Assembly: GCA_018711685.1 (NCBI GenBank)
Contig: DVHZ01000148.1
Span: forward strand, 1-41,753
Length of the DNA: 41,753 nucleotides
Source: Candidatus Excrementavichristensenella intestinipullorum
GTDB taxonomy: Bacteria; Bacillota; Clostridia; Christensenellales; Aristaeellaceae
Direction of reading: 5' to 3'
Shown: piece by piece, positions 15,627-24,919 of the stretch
Position numbering within the stretch: position 1 is the stretch's first letter
Layout: each line of letters starts with the position of its first letter
Notes under the pieces: generated by a model
What the model was told of the DNA's origin: nothing
Databases searched by the model: none
Seen by the model: only the letters and a program-made list of their open reading frames with translations
Translations under genes and position numbers: made by a program

Positions 15627-16043
15627 ATGAAGAAGCTGTGGGAAGATTTTAAAAAATTCGCCTTTAAGGGCAACGTCATCGATATGGCGGTAGGCGTGAT
15701 GATCGCCACCGCCTTCAGCGCCATCGTCAACTCCCTGGTGAACGACCTGTTCATGCCCCTCCTGTCCCTGCTGGTGGGGCGCATCGACTTCAGCAACCTG
15801 AAGTGGGTGCTGGGGGAGGGCGAGGGGGCGGCCTCCATCAATTACGGGGCCTTTTTGCAGGCGGTGATCAATTTTCTGGTCATCGCGGTATGCGTGTTCG
15901 CCTTCGTGAAGCTGATCGGACGGCTGTACCGCCGCCAGGCCCAGGAACCGGCCCAGCCGGCCCGGCTGTGCCCCTACTGCCGGATGGAGGTGGCTCCGGA
16001 TGCCACCCGCTGCCCCCACTGCACCAGTCAATTGACCGAGTAA
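15627..16043 (+). CDS. mscL: Large-conductance mechanosensitive channel with C-terminal zinc ribbon
   Basis: 138 residues. MscL opens under membrane tension to release solutes during hypo-osmotic shock. The N-terminus WEDFKKFAFKGNVIDMAVGVM and first membrane segment with AFSAIVNSLVNDLFMP are diagnostic; the second segment is AVINFLVIAVCVFAFVKLI (about 75-95). The last 25 residues are CPYCRMEVAPDATRCPHC, a two-knuckle zinc ribbon in place of the usual C-terminal helical bundle end. The ATG at 15627 replaces an upstream in-frame start without ribosome site. It lies 15 bases before the kinase gene. Confidence 0.93.
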   Translation: MKKLWEDFKKFAFKGNVIDMAVGVMIATAFSAIVNSLVNDLFMPLLSLLVGRIDFSNLKWVLGEGEGAASINYGAFLQAVINFLVIAVCVFAFVKLIGRLYRRQAQEPAQPARLCPYCRMEVAPDATRCPHCTSQLTE

Positions 16044-16058
16044 GGAGCGCACGCGCCC

Positions 16059-17159
16059 ATGCTGTACAACGATATCAAGCACATCCTGCCCGAGTTTGCC
16101 TTCCAGGGGAAATACCACGAGGTGCAGGAGATCAATTCCGGCATCATCAACAACACCTATCACCTGGTCTACCTGCTGGAGGACGGAACCGCCCGGCACT
16201 ATACTCTGCAGCACATCAACGGCTACGTGTTCAAGGACCCGGTGGCGGTGATGAACAACATCCAGCGGGTGACCGATTACCTGCGCCGCAGCCTGCGCGG
16301 CGAGGGGCTGGACCCCAGCCGCCGGGTGCTGCGGCTCAAGCCCACCCGGGGCGGCGCGGTGTTCTTCCGGGACCGGGAGGGGGGCGTGTGGCGGGCCTAC
16401 GACTTCATCGACAACGCCACCGCCTACGACCGGCCCCAGCGGCCGGAGGACTTCTACCAGGTGGGCCGGGCCTTTGGGGAATTTCAGCGGCGGCTGTGCG
16501 GCTTTCCCATGGACCAGCTGGCCGAAACCATCCCCGATTTTCACAACACCACCAAGCGCTTTTACGATTTCGTCCGGGCCCTGAGCCAGGATCGGGCGGG
16601 GCGGGCGCGGAGCGTGGAGGCGGAGATCGACGCCTTCTTCGACCGGCGCAAGATGATGGGGCAGATCGTCAAGGGGCTGGAGGAGGGCCGCCTGCCCCTG
16701 CGGGTGACCCACAACGACACCAAGATCAACAACGTAATGCTGGACGACGCCACCGGACAAGCCCTGTGCGTCATCGACCTGGACACGGTGATGCCCGGCT
16801 CCGCCCTGTACGACTTTGGGGACGCGGTGCGCTTCGGCGCTTCCACCGCCGACGAGGACGAGGCAGATACCCGCCTCATCCGCCTGGACATGGACAAGTA
16901 CGCCCTGTTCACCCGGGGTTTTCTGGAGGAAACCCGGGGCTTTCTGCAGCCGGAGGAACTCAAACTGCTGCCCTTGGGGGTCAAGGTGATCACCTGCGAG
17001 CTGGCCATGCGCTTCCTCACCGACTATCTGGACGGGGACCTCTACTTTAAAATCAAATCCCCGGACCACAACCTGATCCGGGCCCGGGCCCAATTGGCCC
17101 TCTTGCGGGACATTGAAGCGCAGGAAGACCGCATGGCGCAAATCGCCGCCTCCCTGTAG
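16059..17159 (+). CDS. Sugar kinase, aminoglycoside-phosphotransferase fold (NahK-like)
   Basis: 366 residues. The catalytic loop VTHNDTKINNVMLDD (about 223-237) and the metal-binding VIDLDTVMPGSALYDFGDAVR (about 247-267) are typical of the APH family and especially of N-acetylhexosamine 1-kinase (NahK/LnpB) relatives; the N-terminal INSGIINNTYHLVY is the nucleotide-binding strand-loop. NahK phosphorylates GlcNAc/GalNAc at C1, giving a substrate for a GalT-type enzyme; a galT gene lies 7.8 kb downstream, not adjacent. It is probably co-transcribed with mscL. Hexosamine specificity is inferred by similarity only. Confidence 0.8.
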   Translation: MLYNDIKHILPEFAFQGKYHEVQEINSGIINNTYHLVYLLEDGTARHYTLQHINGYVFKDPVAVMNNIQRVTDYLRRSLRGEGLDPSRRVLRLKPTRGGAVFFRDREGGVWRAYDFIDNATAYDRPQRPEDFYQVGRAFGEFQRRLCGFPMDQLAETIPDFHNTTKRFYDFVRALSQDRAGRARSVEAEIDAFFDRRKMMGQIVKGLEEGRLPLRVTHNDTKINNVMLDDATGQALCVIDLDTVMPGSALYDFGDAVRFGASTADEDEADTRLIRLDMDKYALFTRGFLEETRGFLQPEELKLLPLGVKVITCELAMRFLTDYLDGDLYFKIKSPDHNLIRARAQLALLRDIEAQEDRMAQIAASL

Positions 17160-17402
17160 TTCCCCGCCTTCCCATCCCATCTCTATCTCTATTCATGCCG
17201 GCGGTCCCGGTCGCGTCCGCGCTTGCTTTCCCCGGGGAATTTTATTCCGGGTTCCTCTTCCAGTCCATATTTCCCTCCGCATCTTGATCCCTTTTCCCGT
17301 TTGCTTTTCTGTCCGCGTCTTCATAGGATCTTTCATCCGCGCGCCTGTCCCCGCTTTCATCCCATTTCAGGATACGACCGGTCTCCTCCGGCGTCCGGGG
17401 GG

Positions 17403-17431
17403 AAATATTTGGGTTTCGCCCGTCATACCCT
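17403..17431 (+). promoter_or_regulatory. Sigma-E-type sporulation promoter candidate of yqfC
   Basis: AAATATT (17403-17409) and CATACCCT (17424-17431) are 14 bases apart. They match the mother-cell sigma-E pattern (KMATATT, N14-15, CATACAHT) at all but two positions. yqfC and yqfD belong to the sigma-E regulon in B. subtilis. The start codon is only 17 bases past the -10, so the leader would be very short. Confidence 0.55.
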
Positions 17432-17447
17432 TCCCTGGGGTGATGAC

Positions 17448-17741
17448 ATGTCCGGACGGCTGCGGGGACGAGGGGTTTTTCCGGCGCTGGAATGGGTGGA
17501 GGAGGCCGCAGGGCAGCAGCCCCGGCTGCTGCTGGCCGGGGGGTGCCGGGCCATGATTGAAAACCTGACCGGCATTCTGGAATTTCGGGAGGACCGCATT
17601 CGCCTGATGACCCGCTCCGGGCCCCTGACCCTGGAGGGGGAAGGACTGCTGCTCACCCAGGTGCGCCCCGACGCCCTCACCGTGCGGGGGCGCATCCGCC
17701 AGATTCATCTGCCCGAGGGCGGGGAGGATGGCTATGACTGA
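17448..17741 (+). CDS. yqfC: Sporulation protein YqfC
   Basis: 97 residues. The segment LLLAGGCRAMIENLTGILEF, then IRLMTRSGPLTLEGEGLLLT and a VRGRIRQIHL end, follows the YqfC family (YabP-like fold), found in endospore formers. Its biochemical role is not known; in the mother cell it is linked with YqfD. The ATG at 17448 follows GGGGTG. The frame overlaps yqfD by 14 bases. A sigma-E-type promoter precedes it. Confidence 0.85.
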   Translation: MSGRLRGRGVFPALEWVEEAAGQQPRLLLAGGCRAMIENLTGILEFREDRIRLMTRSGPLTLEGEGLLLTQVRPDALTVRGRIRQIHLPEGGEDGYD

Positions 17742-18888
17742 GCGGGTGACCTTGCGCTTTCAAGGACTGATGCTGGAAAAATTCCTGGAGCGGGCCCTGG
17801 AGCAGGGGGCGCACTTTGACAGCGTGCGCCGGACGGGGCGGCGGCGGGCGGTGCTGGTGACCGACGGGCAGGGCGCGGTGGTGCTGATGGCGTTGGCCCG
17901 GCAGTTTGCCCTGGACGTGAAGGAGGTATCCCGCCGGGGGCCCGGCGTCTGGGCCCGTAGGCTGGGGCGGCGGTGGACGCTGCCCGCCGCTCTGGCGCTG
18001 TGCGGCGCGCTGTCGCTTTCCTTTTTATCCCGGCTGTGGATCATCGACGTGGGGATGCTGGACGAGAGCGGCGGGGAGGCCCCCATCTTTTTGGCCCTGG
18101 AGCAGCTGGGCTACGTGCCCGGAGCGCCCCTGGGCCGGGTGGATACCCGGCAGCTGGCCCTATCCATTCAGTCGCTGTGCCCCGAATTTTCCTATGTGGG
18201 GGTGCGGGTGCAGGGGGTGCGCATGGTGGTGGAGGCCACCCGGGCCCAGGACGCTCCCGGCCTGTACGATCCCCAGGCCGCCCGAGACCTGGTGGCCGCC
18301 CAGGACGCCCTGCTGCTGTCCCTGGACGTGATGGCGGGCACCGCCGCCGCCAAGCCGGGGCAGGTGGTGAAGAAGGGGCAGGTGCTCATCCGGGGCGAAG
18401 AGCGAGACCAGCGGGACAGCACCCGGGGGGTGTGCGCTCTAGGCGTGGCCATCGGCCGGGTATGGCTCACCGGCCAGGCCCAAGCGCCCCTGACGCGCCA
18501 GGTTTTTCGAGACACGGGCCGGGTATCCTATACCCGCACCCTGTGCCTGCTGGACTGGCGCTGGCCCCTGACCCAGGGGGAGCGCTTTGCCCTGGAGCGC
18601 CTGGAGTCCCGGCGGCTGCCCATAGGCGGGCTGGCGCTGCCCCTGTACATCCTGGAGGAGGCCCGTTTCCAGCAACGAGAGGTCCTGGAAAGGGCCGACG
18701 AGGCGGCGCTGAAGGAGCAAATCGGAAAAATTGCCCTGGAAGAAGCCCTTTCCGCCCTGCCGGAGGGGGTTCAGCCCGTTGACAAATGGATAGAATATAG
18801 TATGATAGAAGGGGAAATTGTGCGCGCCCGGGCGGTGGTGGAAATACGGCCCAACATCGCCGTGGCGCGGGAGGCCCTGAATTCATAG
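17728..18888 (+). CDS. yqfD: Sporulation protein YqfD
   Basis: 386 residues. A cytoplasmic N-terminal part (about 1-85) with RFQGLMLEKFLERALEQG is followed by one membrane segment (about 88-110, LPAALALCGALSLSFLSRLW) and a large extracytoplasmic part including VKKGQVLIRGEE and RFQQREVLE, the YqfD family layout. It is a mother-cell sporulation membrane protein of unknown activity. The ATG at 17728 overlaps yqfC, indicating coupled translation. The last residues lie 17 bases before phoH. Confidence 0.9.
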   Translation: MAMTERVTLRFQGLMLEKFLERALEQGAHFDSVRRTGRRRAVLVTDGQGAVVLMALARQFALDVKEVSRRGPGVWARRLGRRWTLPAALALCGALSLSFLSRLWIIDVGMLDESGGEAPIFLALEQLGYVPGAPLGRVDTRQLALSIQSLCPEFSYVGVRVQGVRMVVEATRAQDAPGLYDPQAARDLVAAQDALLLSLDVMAGTAAAKPGQVVKKGQVLIRGEERDQRDSTRGVCALGVAIGRVWLTGQAQAPLTRQVFRDTGRVSYTRTLCLLDWRWPLTQGERFALERLESRRLPIGGLALPLYILEEARFQQREVLERADEAALKEQIGKIALEEALSALPEGVQPVDKWIEYSMIEGEIVRARAVVEIRPNIAVAREALNS

Positions 18889-18905
18889 CCAACGGAGGAA
18901 CGCAC

Positions 18906-19889
18906 TTGGAAACCACAGCATACAAAACCACCCTGCAGATCGATTCACCCGACGCCTTTATCAACCTGTTCGGGCTGCGGGATGAAAACGTGGACCTGCT
19001 CAAGCGGGAGTTGGGCGTGGAGCTGTTCGCCCATGGAGATGAGATCACCATCACCGGGGATATGGAAAAGGCGGAACTGTGCAAGCAGGTGCTGGAGAGC
19101 CTGAAGCAGATCGTGCAGCGGGGGGAGCGGGTGGACCGCAGCCGCCTGCGCTACGCCATCGAGCTGGCCGCCGAGGGCAACGCCGACCGCATTGGGGAGA
19201 TCATGCAGGGCGTCATCGCCATCACCTACCGGGGCCGGCAGGTGAAGTGCAAGACCCTGGGTCAAAAGCTATACGTGGACGCCATGAAGAAAAACGCCTG
19301 CGTGTTCGCCGTGGGCCCCGCGGGCACCGGCAAGACCTATCTGGCCATCGCCATGGCGGTGGTGGCGCTGAAGAATAAGGACGTGGAGCGCATCATCCTC
19401 ACACGGCCCGCAGTGGAGGCCGGGGAAAAGCTGGGCTTTCTGCCCGGCGATCTGCAGCAGAAGGTGGACCCCTACCTGCGCCCCCTGTACGACGCCCTGG
19501 GGGACATGATGGGGGGCGAGGGCTATCAGCGCTTGCTGGAGCGGGGGGCGGTGGAAGTGGCGCCCCTGGCCTACATGCGGGGGCGCACCCTGAACGACGC
19601 CTTCATCATCCTGGACGAGGCCCAGAACACCACCTCCGAGCAGATGAAGATGTTCCTCACCCGCATGGGCGAGGGCTCCAAGATGGTCATTACCGGCGAC
19701 ATCACCCAAATCGACCTGCCTGAGGGCAAGCGCAGCGGTTTGGTGGAGGCGCTGGAGGTGCTGCGGGGGGTAGAGGGGATAGGCATCTGCACCCTGACCC
19801 ACCGGGACGTGGTGCGCCACGAGCTGGTGCAGCAGATTGTGCGCGCCTACGAGCGCTACCACCAGAAATCCGGGGAACGAAAGCGTTAA
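18906..19889 (+). CDS. phoH: PhoH-like ATPase (YbeZ family)
   Basis: 327 residues, starting at TTG with GGAGG 8 bases upstream. Walker A is VGPAGTGKTYLAI (about 137-149) and Walker B FIILDEAQNTT (about 234-244); VVITGDITQIDLP is the sensor segment. PhoH proteins are ATPases related to helicases and act with YbeY in rRNA maturation, the gene for which lies one gene downstream. The name refers to phosphate starvation in E. coli but this clade is constitutive in many bacteria. Confidence 0.93.
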   Translation: METTAYKTTLQIDSPDAFINLFGLRDENVDLLKRELGVELFAHGDEITITGDMEKAELCKQVLESLKQIVQRGERVDRSRLRYAIELAAEGNADRIGEIMQGVIAITYRGRQVKCKTLGQKLYVDAMKKNACVFAVGPAGTGKTYLAIAMAVVALKNKDVERIILTRPAVEAGEKLGFLPGDLQQKVDPYLRPLYDALGDMMGGEGYQRLLERGAVEVAPLAYMRGRTLNDAFIILDEAQNTTSEQMKMFLTRMGEGSKMVITGDITQIDLPEGKRSGLVEALEVLRGVEGIGICTLTHRDVVRHELVQQIVRAYERYHQKSGERKR

Positions 19890-19905
19890 AGGGGGAACCC
19901 TGACC

Positions 19906-22317
19906 ATGAAGCTGATGAAGCGGCTCAGCCCCGCCCTCACCATGATCCTGGTGGTGGCGCTCACCTATATCACCCTGTTCGCGCTGCTGGCGGCCACCAT
20001 ATCGCCGGAGCGCTACGACCTGAGGGCGGGCGAGGTATCCCCCATCACCATCACCGCCACCAAGGACGTGGAGGACACGGTGACCACCGACCGCCTGCGG
20101 GAGGCCGCCGCCCGTGCCGTGCAGCCCTCTTACGTCAGCGACGCCAGCGTGCAGCCCCAGGTGCTGGCGGAACTGCAGGAGGCCTTTACCCGGCTGCTCC
20201 AATACCGGGCCAGTACCAGCCCCTTGGCCCTGGACGACCATCCCACCGAGGGGCAGAAGCTGGAGGCCCAAAGCGCCTTCGCCCCGGCCTCCGCCAGCGA
20301 CGAGGCGGTGCTGGCCCTGCTCACCATCGACGGCGACACCCTCACCTACCTCTATGAGCGAACCTACGCCCTGGTGCGGGAGACGCTGACGGCCAAGCTG
20401 GCCGAGGGCCAGGAGGAGGAGGCCATCCTCACCATCAGCCAGGACCTGGCCGAAACCGGGTTTGACGAAGGCGCGGTACAGATCGCCCAGGAGGTGGTGC
20501 GCAGCACCCTGCGGGCCAACATGCTGCTGGACGAGGCCACCACCCAGGCCAACCGGGACAAGGCGGTCAGCGAGGTGGAGCCCATCATCTACAAAAAGGG
20601 CCAAAACATCGTCCGGGCGGGAGAAGTGGTCAGCGCCAACCAGATCGAGGTGCTCAACAGCCTGGGTATGCTGAAGGACCGGCAGGTGGACCTTAACCTG
20701 TTCCTGGGGCTGGGGGTGCTGGAAGGGCTGCTGCTGCTCATGATGGTGGGCTACTCCCGGTGCTTCCCCTCCCCGGTCACCCGGGGGGTGCGCATGATCA
20801 GCCTGCAGTGCGTCATCGTGCTGCTCACCATGGGCATGTCCCTGCTGCTGAGCACCATCAATACCTTCCTGATGCCGGTGTGCCTGGGGGCCATGCTGGT
20901 CACCCTGCTCATGCGGCCCCGGCTGGCCATCGTCATCAATATCGTGCTGTCGGTGCTTACCGGCCTGCTGGCCTCCACCGACAGCGGCGGGCTCACCACC
21001 ACCATGTTCTCCCTGATGATTATTTCTTTGGTTTCCGGCACCTTGGCGGTGCCCATCCTCAGCCGCCGCCCCCAGCGCCTGAATATCTTGCTCACCGGCC
21101 TGTGCGTGTCGGCCATCAACGCCGCGGCTACCCTGGCCGTGGGGCTGATCAGCAGCGCCAGCTGGCAAAACGTGTGGCCCCTGTGCCTGTGGTCCGCCGG
21201 AAGCGGGATGCTCAGCGCCATCCTGTGCATCGGCCTACAGCCCGCCCTGGAATGGCTGTTCAACCTGGTCACCCCCTCCAAGCTGATGGACCTGTCCAAC
21301 CCCAACCAGCCCCTGCTGCGCAGGCTGCTGCTGGAGGCGCCGGGCACCTATCACCACTCCATCCTGGTAGCCAACCTGGCCGAGGCGGCGGCCAACGCGG
21401 TGGGCGCCGACGGCCTGCTGGCCCGGGTGGGCGCCTACTACCACGACATCGGCAAGCTGAAGCGGCCCCTGTACTTCAAGGAAAACCAGGTCACCGACAA
21501 CCCCCACGACCGCACGGACCCCAGGGTGTCCGCTGCCATCCTCACCGCCCATCCCCGGGACGGGGTGGAGCTGGCCCAGAAGGCCCGGCTCCCCGAAGCC
21601 ATCATCGACATCATCGCCCAGCATCACGGCGATACCCCGGTCTTGTACTTCTACGACCGGGCGGTCAAGCAGGGCGGCCCCGTGGATTTGGACGACTTCC
21701 GCTACGAGGGACCCCGCCCCCGCAGCAAGGAGGCCGCCATCGTCATGCTGGCCGATACCGTGGAGGCCGCCGCCCGGGCCGTGCCCGAGTCTACCCCGGA
21801 GAAGATCAGCCAGCTCATTGGCCGGCTGGTCCGCTCCAAGACCGAGGACGGCCAGCTGGACGACTGCGCCCTCACCTTCGCCGACCTGAGCAAGGCCTGC
21901 GAGGCCTTCCTCACCGTGCTCATCGGCGTATACCACGAGCGGGTAGAGTATCCCCAGGTGAAATTGCCCCAGCGCCAGCCCGAAATGAGGATCCCCGAAG
22001 GAAAGATGGAATCCGAGGCTAAGTCCGAGGCCAAGCCCAGGCCTGAGGCTAAATCCGAAATCAAGCCCGAGGCCAAGCCGGAGCCCAAGTCCGAGGCCAA
22101 ACCCGAGCCCAAGGGCGAGGCCAAGCCCGAAGCCAAGCCCGAGGTCAAACCCGAGGCCAAACCCGAGCCCAAGCCCGAGGCCAAGCCCGAGTCCAAGCCC
22201 GAGGTCAAACCCGAGGCCAAGCCCGAAGCCAAGCCGGAAGGCAAATCCGAGGAAAAGGGCCAGGCCGGCGTTCCGGGCAAGGCGCCTGTTGAGGGAGGCG
22301 GAGTCCATGCGGATTGA
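19906..22317 (+). CDS. yqfF: 7TM-HD cyclic-di-AMP phosphodiesterase, PgpH/YqfF family, with Lys-Pro-Glu-rich tail
   Basis: 803 residues. An N-terminal membrane anchor (about 12-32), an extracytoplasmic domain (about 33-260), a block of membrane segments (about 265-460), then an HD domain with [23 protein letters not shown] and QHHGDTPV (about 480-640). PgpH hydrolyses c-di-AMP, which controls K+ balance and wall metabolism. Residues about 700-785 are an extension built of KPEAKPE-like repeats that is not part of the family. The ATG at 19906 follows GGGGGAA. Its stop overlaps ybeY by 11 bases. Confidence 0.93.
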   Translation: MKLMKRLSPALTMILVVALTYITLFALLAATISPERYDLRAGEVSPITITATKDVEDTVTTDRLREAAARAVQPSYVSDASVQPQVLAELQEAFTRLLQYRASTSPLALDDHPTEGQKLEAQSAFAPASASDEAVLALLTIDGDTLTYLYERTYALVRETLTAKLAEGQEEEAILTISQDLAETGFDEGAVQIAQEVVRSTLRANMLLDEATTQANRDKAVSEVEPIIYKKGQNIVRAGEVVSANQIEVLNSLGMLKDRQVDLNLFLGLGVLEGLLLLMMVGYSRCFPSPVTRGVRMISLQCVIVLLTMGMSLLLSTINTFLMPVCLGAMLVTLLMRPRLAIVINIVLSVLTGLLASTDSGGLTTTMFSLMIISLVSGTLAVPILSRRPQRLNILLTGLCVSAINAAATLAVGLISSASWQNVWPLCLWSAGSGMLSAILCIGLQPALEWLFNLVTPSKLMDLSNPNQPLLRRLLLEAPGTYHHSILVANLAEAAANAVGADGLLARVGAYYHDIGKLKRPLYFKENQVTDNPHDRTDPRVSAAILTAHPRDGVELAQKARLPEAIIDIIAQHHGDTPVLYFYDRAVKQGGPVDLDDFRYEGPRPRSKEAAIVMLADTVEAAARAVPESTPEKISQLIGRLVRSKTEDGQLDDCALTFADLSKACEAFLTVLIGVYHERVEYPQVKLPQRQPEMRIPEGKMESEAKSEAKPRPEAKSEIKPEAKPEPKSEAKPEPKGEAKPEAKPEVKPEAKPEPKPEAKPESKPEVKPEAKPEAKPEGKSEEKGQAGVPGKAPVEGGGVHAD
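22009..22260 (+). repeat. Coding repeat: KPEAKPE-type low-complexity tail of YqfF
   Basis: About 84 codons made of variants of Lys-Pro-Glu-Ala and Lys-Ser-Glu-Ala (AAGCCCGAGGCC-like 12-base units), giving a polyampholyte with alternating charge. The DNA repeat also leaves the opposite strand open, which produces an artefactual Gly-Leu-rich frame. Confidence 0.85.
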
Positions 22318-22813
22318 TTTGGCCATCGAGGTGAGCGGCGCGCCCCAGGACCTGGAGGCGCTGCTGAGCCAGGTGGGGGACGCCTGCTGCCAGGTGGAGG
22401 GCGTAAACAACATGCACGCCGCAGGCCGCCTGGTAGACGACCAGGAAATCCGGCGGATCAACCGGACGTTCCGGGGGGTGGACCGGGCCACCGATGTGCT
22501 CAGCTTTCCCTCGGTGGCGTACGCGCCGGGGCGCACCGCCCGCACCAGTCCCAAGCGCCTGCGCCGGGAATACGACCCGGAACTGGGACTGATCCATTTG
22601 GGGGATTTCGTGCTGTCCCTGGACCGGGCCCGGGAGCAGGCCCAGGCCTACGGCCACAGCCTGGCCCGGGAGCTGGGCTATCTCACCGCCCATTCCCTGT
22701 TTCACCTGATGGGCTATGACCATGAGGAGCCCCAGCAGAAGAAGCAAATGCGGGCTCTGGAGGAACGGGCCATGGCCCTGGTCCATCTGAGCCGAGAGGA
22801 GGAGGAACCATGA
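22307..22813 (+). CDS. ybeY: Endoribonuclease YbeY, rRNA maturation factor
   Basis: 168 residues. The zinc site is [12 protein letters not shown], the H-x3-H-x5-H motif; DVLSFPS and [10 protein letters not shown] are the substrate-cleft strands. YbeY matures 16S rRNA 3' ends and takes part in ribosome quality control. The ATG at 22307 with GGGAGGCGG upstream is chosen over an in-frame ATG at 22289. It overlaps yqfF at the front and cdd by 4 bases at the end; a dgkA gene often found here is missing. Confidence 0.95.
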   Translation: MRIDLAIEVSGAPQDLEALLSQVGDACCQVEGVNNMHAAGRLVDDQEIRRINRTFRGVDRATDVLSFPSVAYAPGRTARTSPKRLRREYDPELGLIHLGDFVLSLDRAREQAQAYGHSLARELGYLTAHSLFHLMGYDHEEPQQKKQMRALEERAMALVHLSREEEEP

Positions 22814-23211
22814 CCGACCGGGAGCTGTTCCAGCTGGCCGCAAGGGCCTTGGACAACGCCTACGCCCCCTACTCCCATTTCCAGGTGGGGGCCTGCCTGC
22901 TGAGCAAGGACGGGCGGACCTTTAGCGGCTGCAACATTGAGAACGCCTCCTACGGCGCAGCCATCTGCGCCGAGCGGTGCGCGGTGAGCTGCGCCGTGTC
23001 CCAGGGCGTGCGGGAATTTGAGGCCATCGCGGTGGCGGGGCGGGAGAGCTTCGCCTGGCCCTGCGGCATCTGCCGCCAGACGTTGAACGAATTCGCGCCG
23101 GAGCTGAAGGTGATCTGCGGAAACGCCAGCACCGGCGAATATACCGTGGCGACCCTGCCCCAGCTGCTGCCCCGGGCTTTCGGGCCCAAGGACCTGGCGG
23201 GGCGGGACTGA
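22810..23211 (+). CDS. cdd: Cytidine deaminase
   Basis: 133 residues, converting cytidine to uridine in pyrimidine salvage. The zinc site is visible as CAERCAV (Cys plus the proton-shuttling Glu) and PCGICRQ; YAPYSHFQVGA and GCNIENASY form the nucleoside pocket. This is the small tetrameric type with three Cys ligands. The ATG overlaps the ybeY stop. Confidence 0.96.
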   Translation: MTDRELFQLAARALDNAYAPYSHFQVGACLLSKDGRTFSGCNIENASYGAAICAERCAVSCAVSQGVREFEAIAVAGRESFAWPCGICRQTLNEFAPELKVICGNASTGEYTVATLPQLLPRAFGPKDLAGRD

Positions 23212-23224
23212 GGAGGAAAGACCG

Positions 23225-24109
23225 TTGAGCAATTTTCATTCCGGCTTTGTGGCCATCGTGGGCCGCCCCAACGTGGGCAAGTCCAGCCTGATGAACGCCT
23301 TTGTGGGGGAGAAGGTGGCCATCGTGTCCGACCGGCCCCAGACCACCCGCACCAAGATCTTGGGGGTAGCCACCCGGGCGGACTGGCAGATCGTGTTCGT
23401 GGATACCCCGGGCCTGCACAAGCCCCGCACCAAGCTGGGCCAGTACATGGTGAAGAGCGCCACCGAAGCCCGGGAAGGGGTGGACGCGGTGCTGGCCGTG
23501 GTGGACGCCCAGCACATCGGGGAGGGCGACCGGGCCATCCTGGCGGACATCGCGGCCATGGCCTGTCCCCGGTTCCTGGCGGTGAACAAGGTGGACCTGG
23601 TGGGACCGGAGCAGCTGCTGCCCCGGCTGGAGTCCATCAAGGAATTCGGCTTTGACCAGGTGGTCCCCACCTCGGCGGTCACCGGAAAGGGCCTGGATAC
23701 CCTGCTGGACCTGCTGTGCGCCGCCATGCCCCAGGGGCCCAAGTACTTCCCCGACGACATGATTACCGACCAGCCCGAGCGGGTGATCTGCGCCGAGATC
23801 ATCCGGGAAAAGGCGCTGCTCAACCTGCGGGAGGAAATCCCCCACGGGGTGGGGGTGGAGATGCTGTCCATGCGCAAGCTGTCCCCCACCCTCACCGAGA
23901 TTCACGCCAACCTGTACTGCGAGCGGGCCAGCCACAAGTCCATCATCATCGGCAAGCAGGGGGCCATGCTGGGCCGCATCGGAGCCCAGGCCCGGGCGGA
24001 CATTCAGCGGCTGCTGGACACCCAGGTGATGCTGCGGCTGTGGGTGAAGGTGCGGGAGGACTGGCGCAACCGCCAGAGCGATCTGCGCACCCTGGGCTAC
24101 GAGGACTGA
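23225..24109 (+). CDS. era: GTPase Era
   Basis: 294 residues, starting at TTG with AGGAGG upstream. G1 is VGRPNVGKSSLMN, G3 DTPGLHKP, G4 NKVD and G5 SAVTGKG; a C-terminal KH domain carries IIIGKQGAMLGRIG. Era binds the 16S rRNA 3' end during 30S assembly, in line with the neighbouring ybeY and phoH genes. Confidence 0.97.
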   Translation: MSNFHSGFVAIVGRPNVGKSSLMNAFVGEKVAIVSDRPQTTRTKILGVATRADWQIVFVDTPGLHKPRTKLGQYMVKSATEAREGVDAVLAVVDAQHIGEGDRAILADIAAMACPRFLAVNKVDLVGPEQLLPRLESIKEFGFDQVVPTSAVTGKGLDTLLDLLCAAMPQGPKYFPDDMITDQPERVICAEIIREKALLNLREEIPHGVGVEMLSMRKLSPTLTEIHANLYCERASHKSIIIGKQGAMLGRIGAQARADIQRLLDTQVMLRLWVKVREDWRNRQSDLRTLGYED

Positions 24110-24112
24110 GCC

Positions 24113-24871
24113 GTGCCCGTCGCCGACGCCCTGGTGCTCAACCACGTCAACTACCGGGATTACGACCGGATGGTCACCCTCTTGTCCCCCACCCTGGGGC
24201 GGGTGGACGCGGTGGCCCGGGGTTGCCGCAAGCCCAAGTCCCCCCTGATGAACGCCACGGAGCGCTTTTCGGCGGGGGAGTTCTCCCTGGTGGAGGCCGG
24301 GGGGCGCTATACCCTGTCCTCCTGCCGGATTACCGAGAGCTTTTATCCCCTGCGGGAGGATTTCGACCGGCTCACCGCAGGGGCCTACCTGCTGCACCTG
24401 CTGCTGCTGGCGGCCCAGCCCGGCCAGCCCTGCCAGGAGCTGTTTCTCACCGCCCTGCAGGCCCTGGCCTATCTGGCCTACGGCCAGTTGCCCATTCCCA
24501 TGGTGGTAATGGGCTTTGAGCTGCACTACCTGGCCCTTACCGGTCAGGCGCCCCGGGTGGATTCCTGCCTGCGTTGCAGCCGCCCCTTTGTCCAGGAGGC
24601 CAGCGTGCTGGACGTGGCCGGGGGCGGCGCGGTGTGCGCCGCCTGCGCCCGGGTGGGGCGGCCCCTGTCCCACGGCGCCCGGCGCATCCTGCTGCGGGTG
24701 CCCCAGACCCGGTTTCAGTCCCTGGAAAAGCTGCCCGGCCACCCGGACTGGCCCGAGGCCGCCCGCCACACCCGCCGTTTCATCCAGTACCGCCTGGACC
24801 GGCCGCCCCGGCTGTGGCCGGAGCTGCCCCAGGGCGGAGAAAGCCCTTCCCGCGATGATGGAAACGCCTGA
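24113..24871 (+). CDS. recO: DNA repair protein RecO
   Basis: 252 residues, GTG start 3 bases after the era stop. The N-terminal OB-fold shows ADALVLNHVNYRDYDRMVTL and GRVDAVARGCRKPKS; a zinc finger is formed by SCLRCSRPF and VCAACARVG. RecO loads RecA onto SSB-coated DNA with RecR. The end of the gene overlaps a small CGCCT/AGGCG hairpin (24865-24878) with a GAAA loop that contains the stop codon. Confidence 0.93.
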   Translation: MPVADALVLNHVNYRDYDRMVTLLSPTLGRVDAVARGCRKPKSPLMNATERFSAGEFSLVEAGGRYTLSSCRITESFYPLREDFDRLTAGAYLLHLLLLAAQPGQPCQELFLTALQALAYLAYGQLPIPMVVMGFELHYLALTGQAPRVDSCLRCSRPFVQEASVLDVAGGGAVCAACARVGRPLSHGARRILLRVPQTRFQSLEKLPGHPDWPEAARHTRRFIQYRLDRPPRLWPELPQGGESPSRDDGNA

Positions 24872-24919
24872 AAAGGCGATAAGAACACGCTACATGAGTC
24901 CTATGGAGGTGCGCCCACA

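Noticed and set aside
15507-17180. Minus-strand frame of 557 codons opposite mscL and the kinase
   Set aside because: Antisense shadow; both plus-strand genes have full families, ribosome sites and a consensus promoter.
21235-22554. Minus-strand frame rich in Gly-Leu-Gly-Phe
   Set aside because: It is the reverse reading of the KPEAKPE codon repeat of yqfF and neighbouring coding DNA, not a Gly-rich protein.
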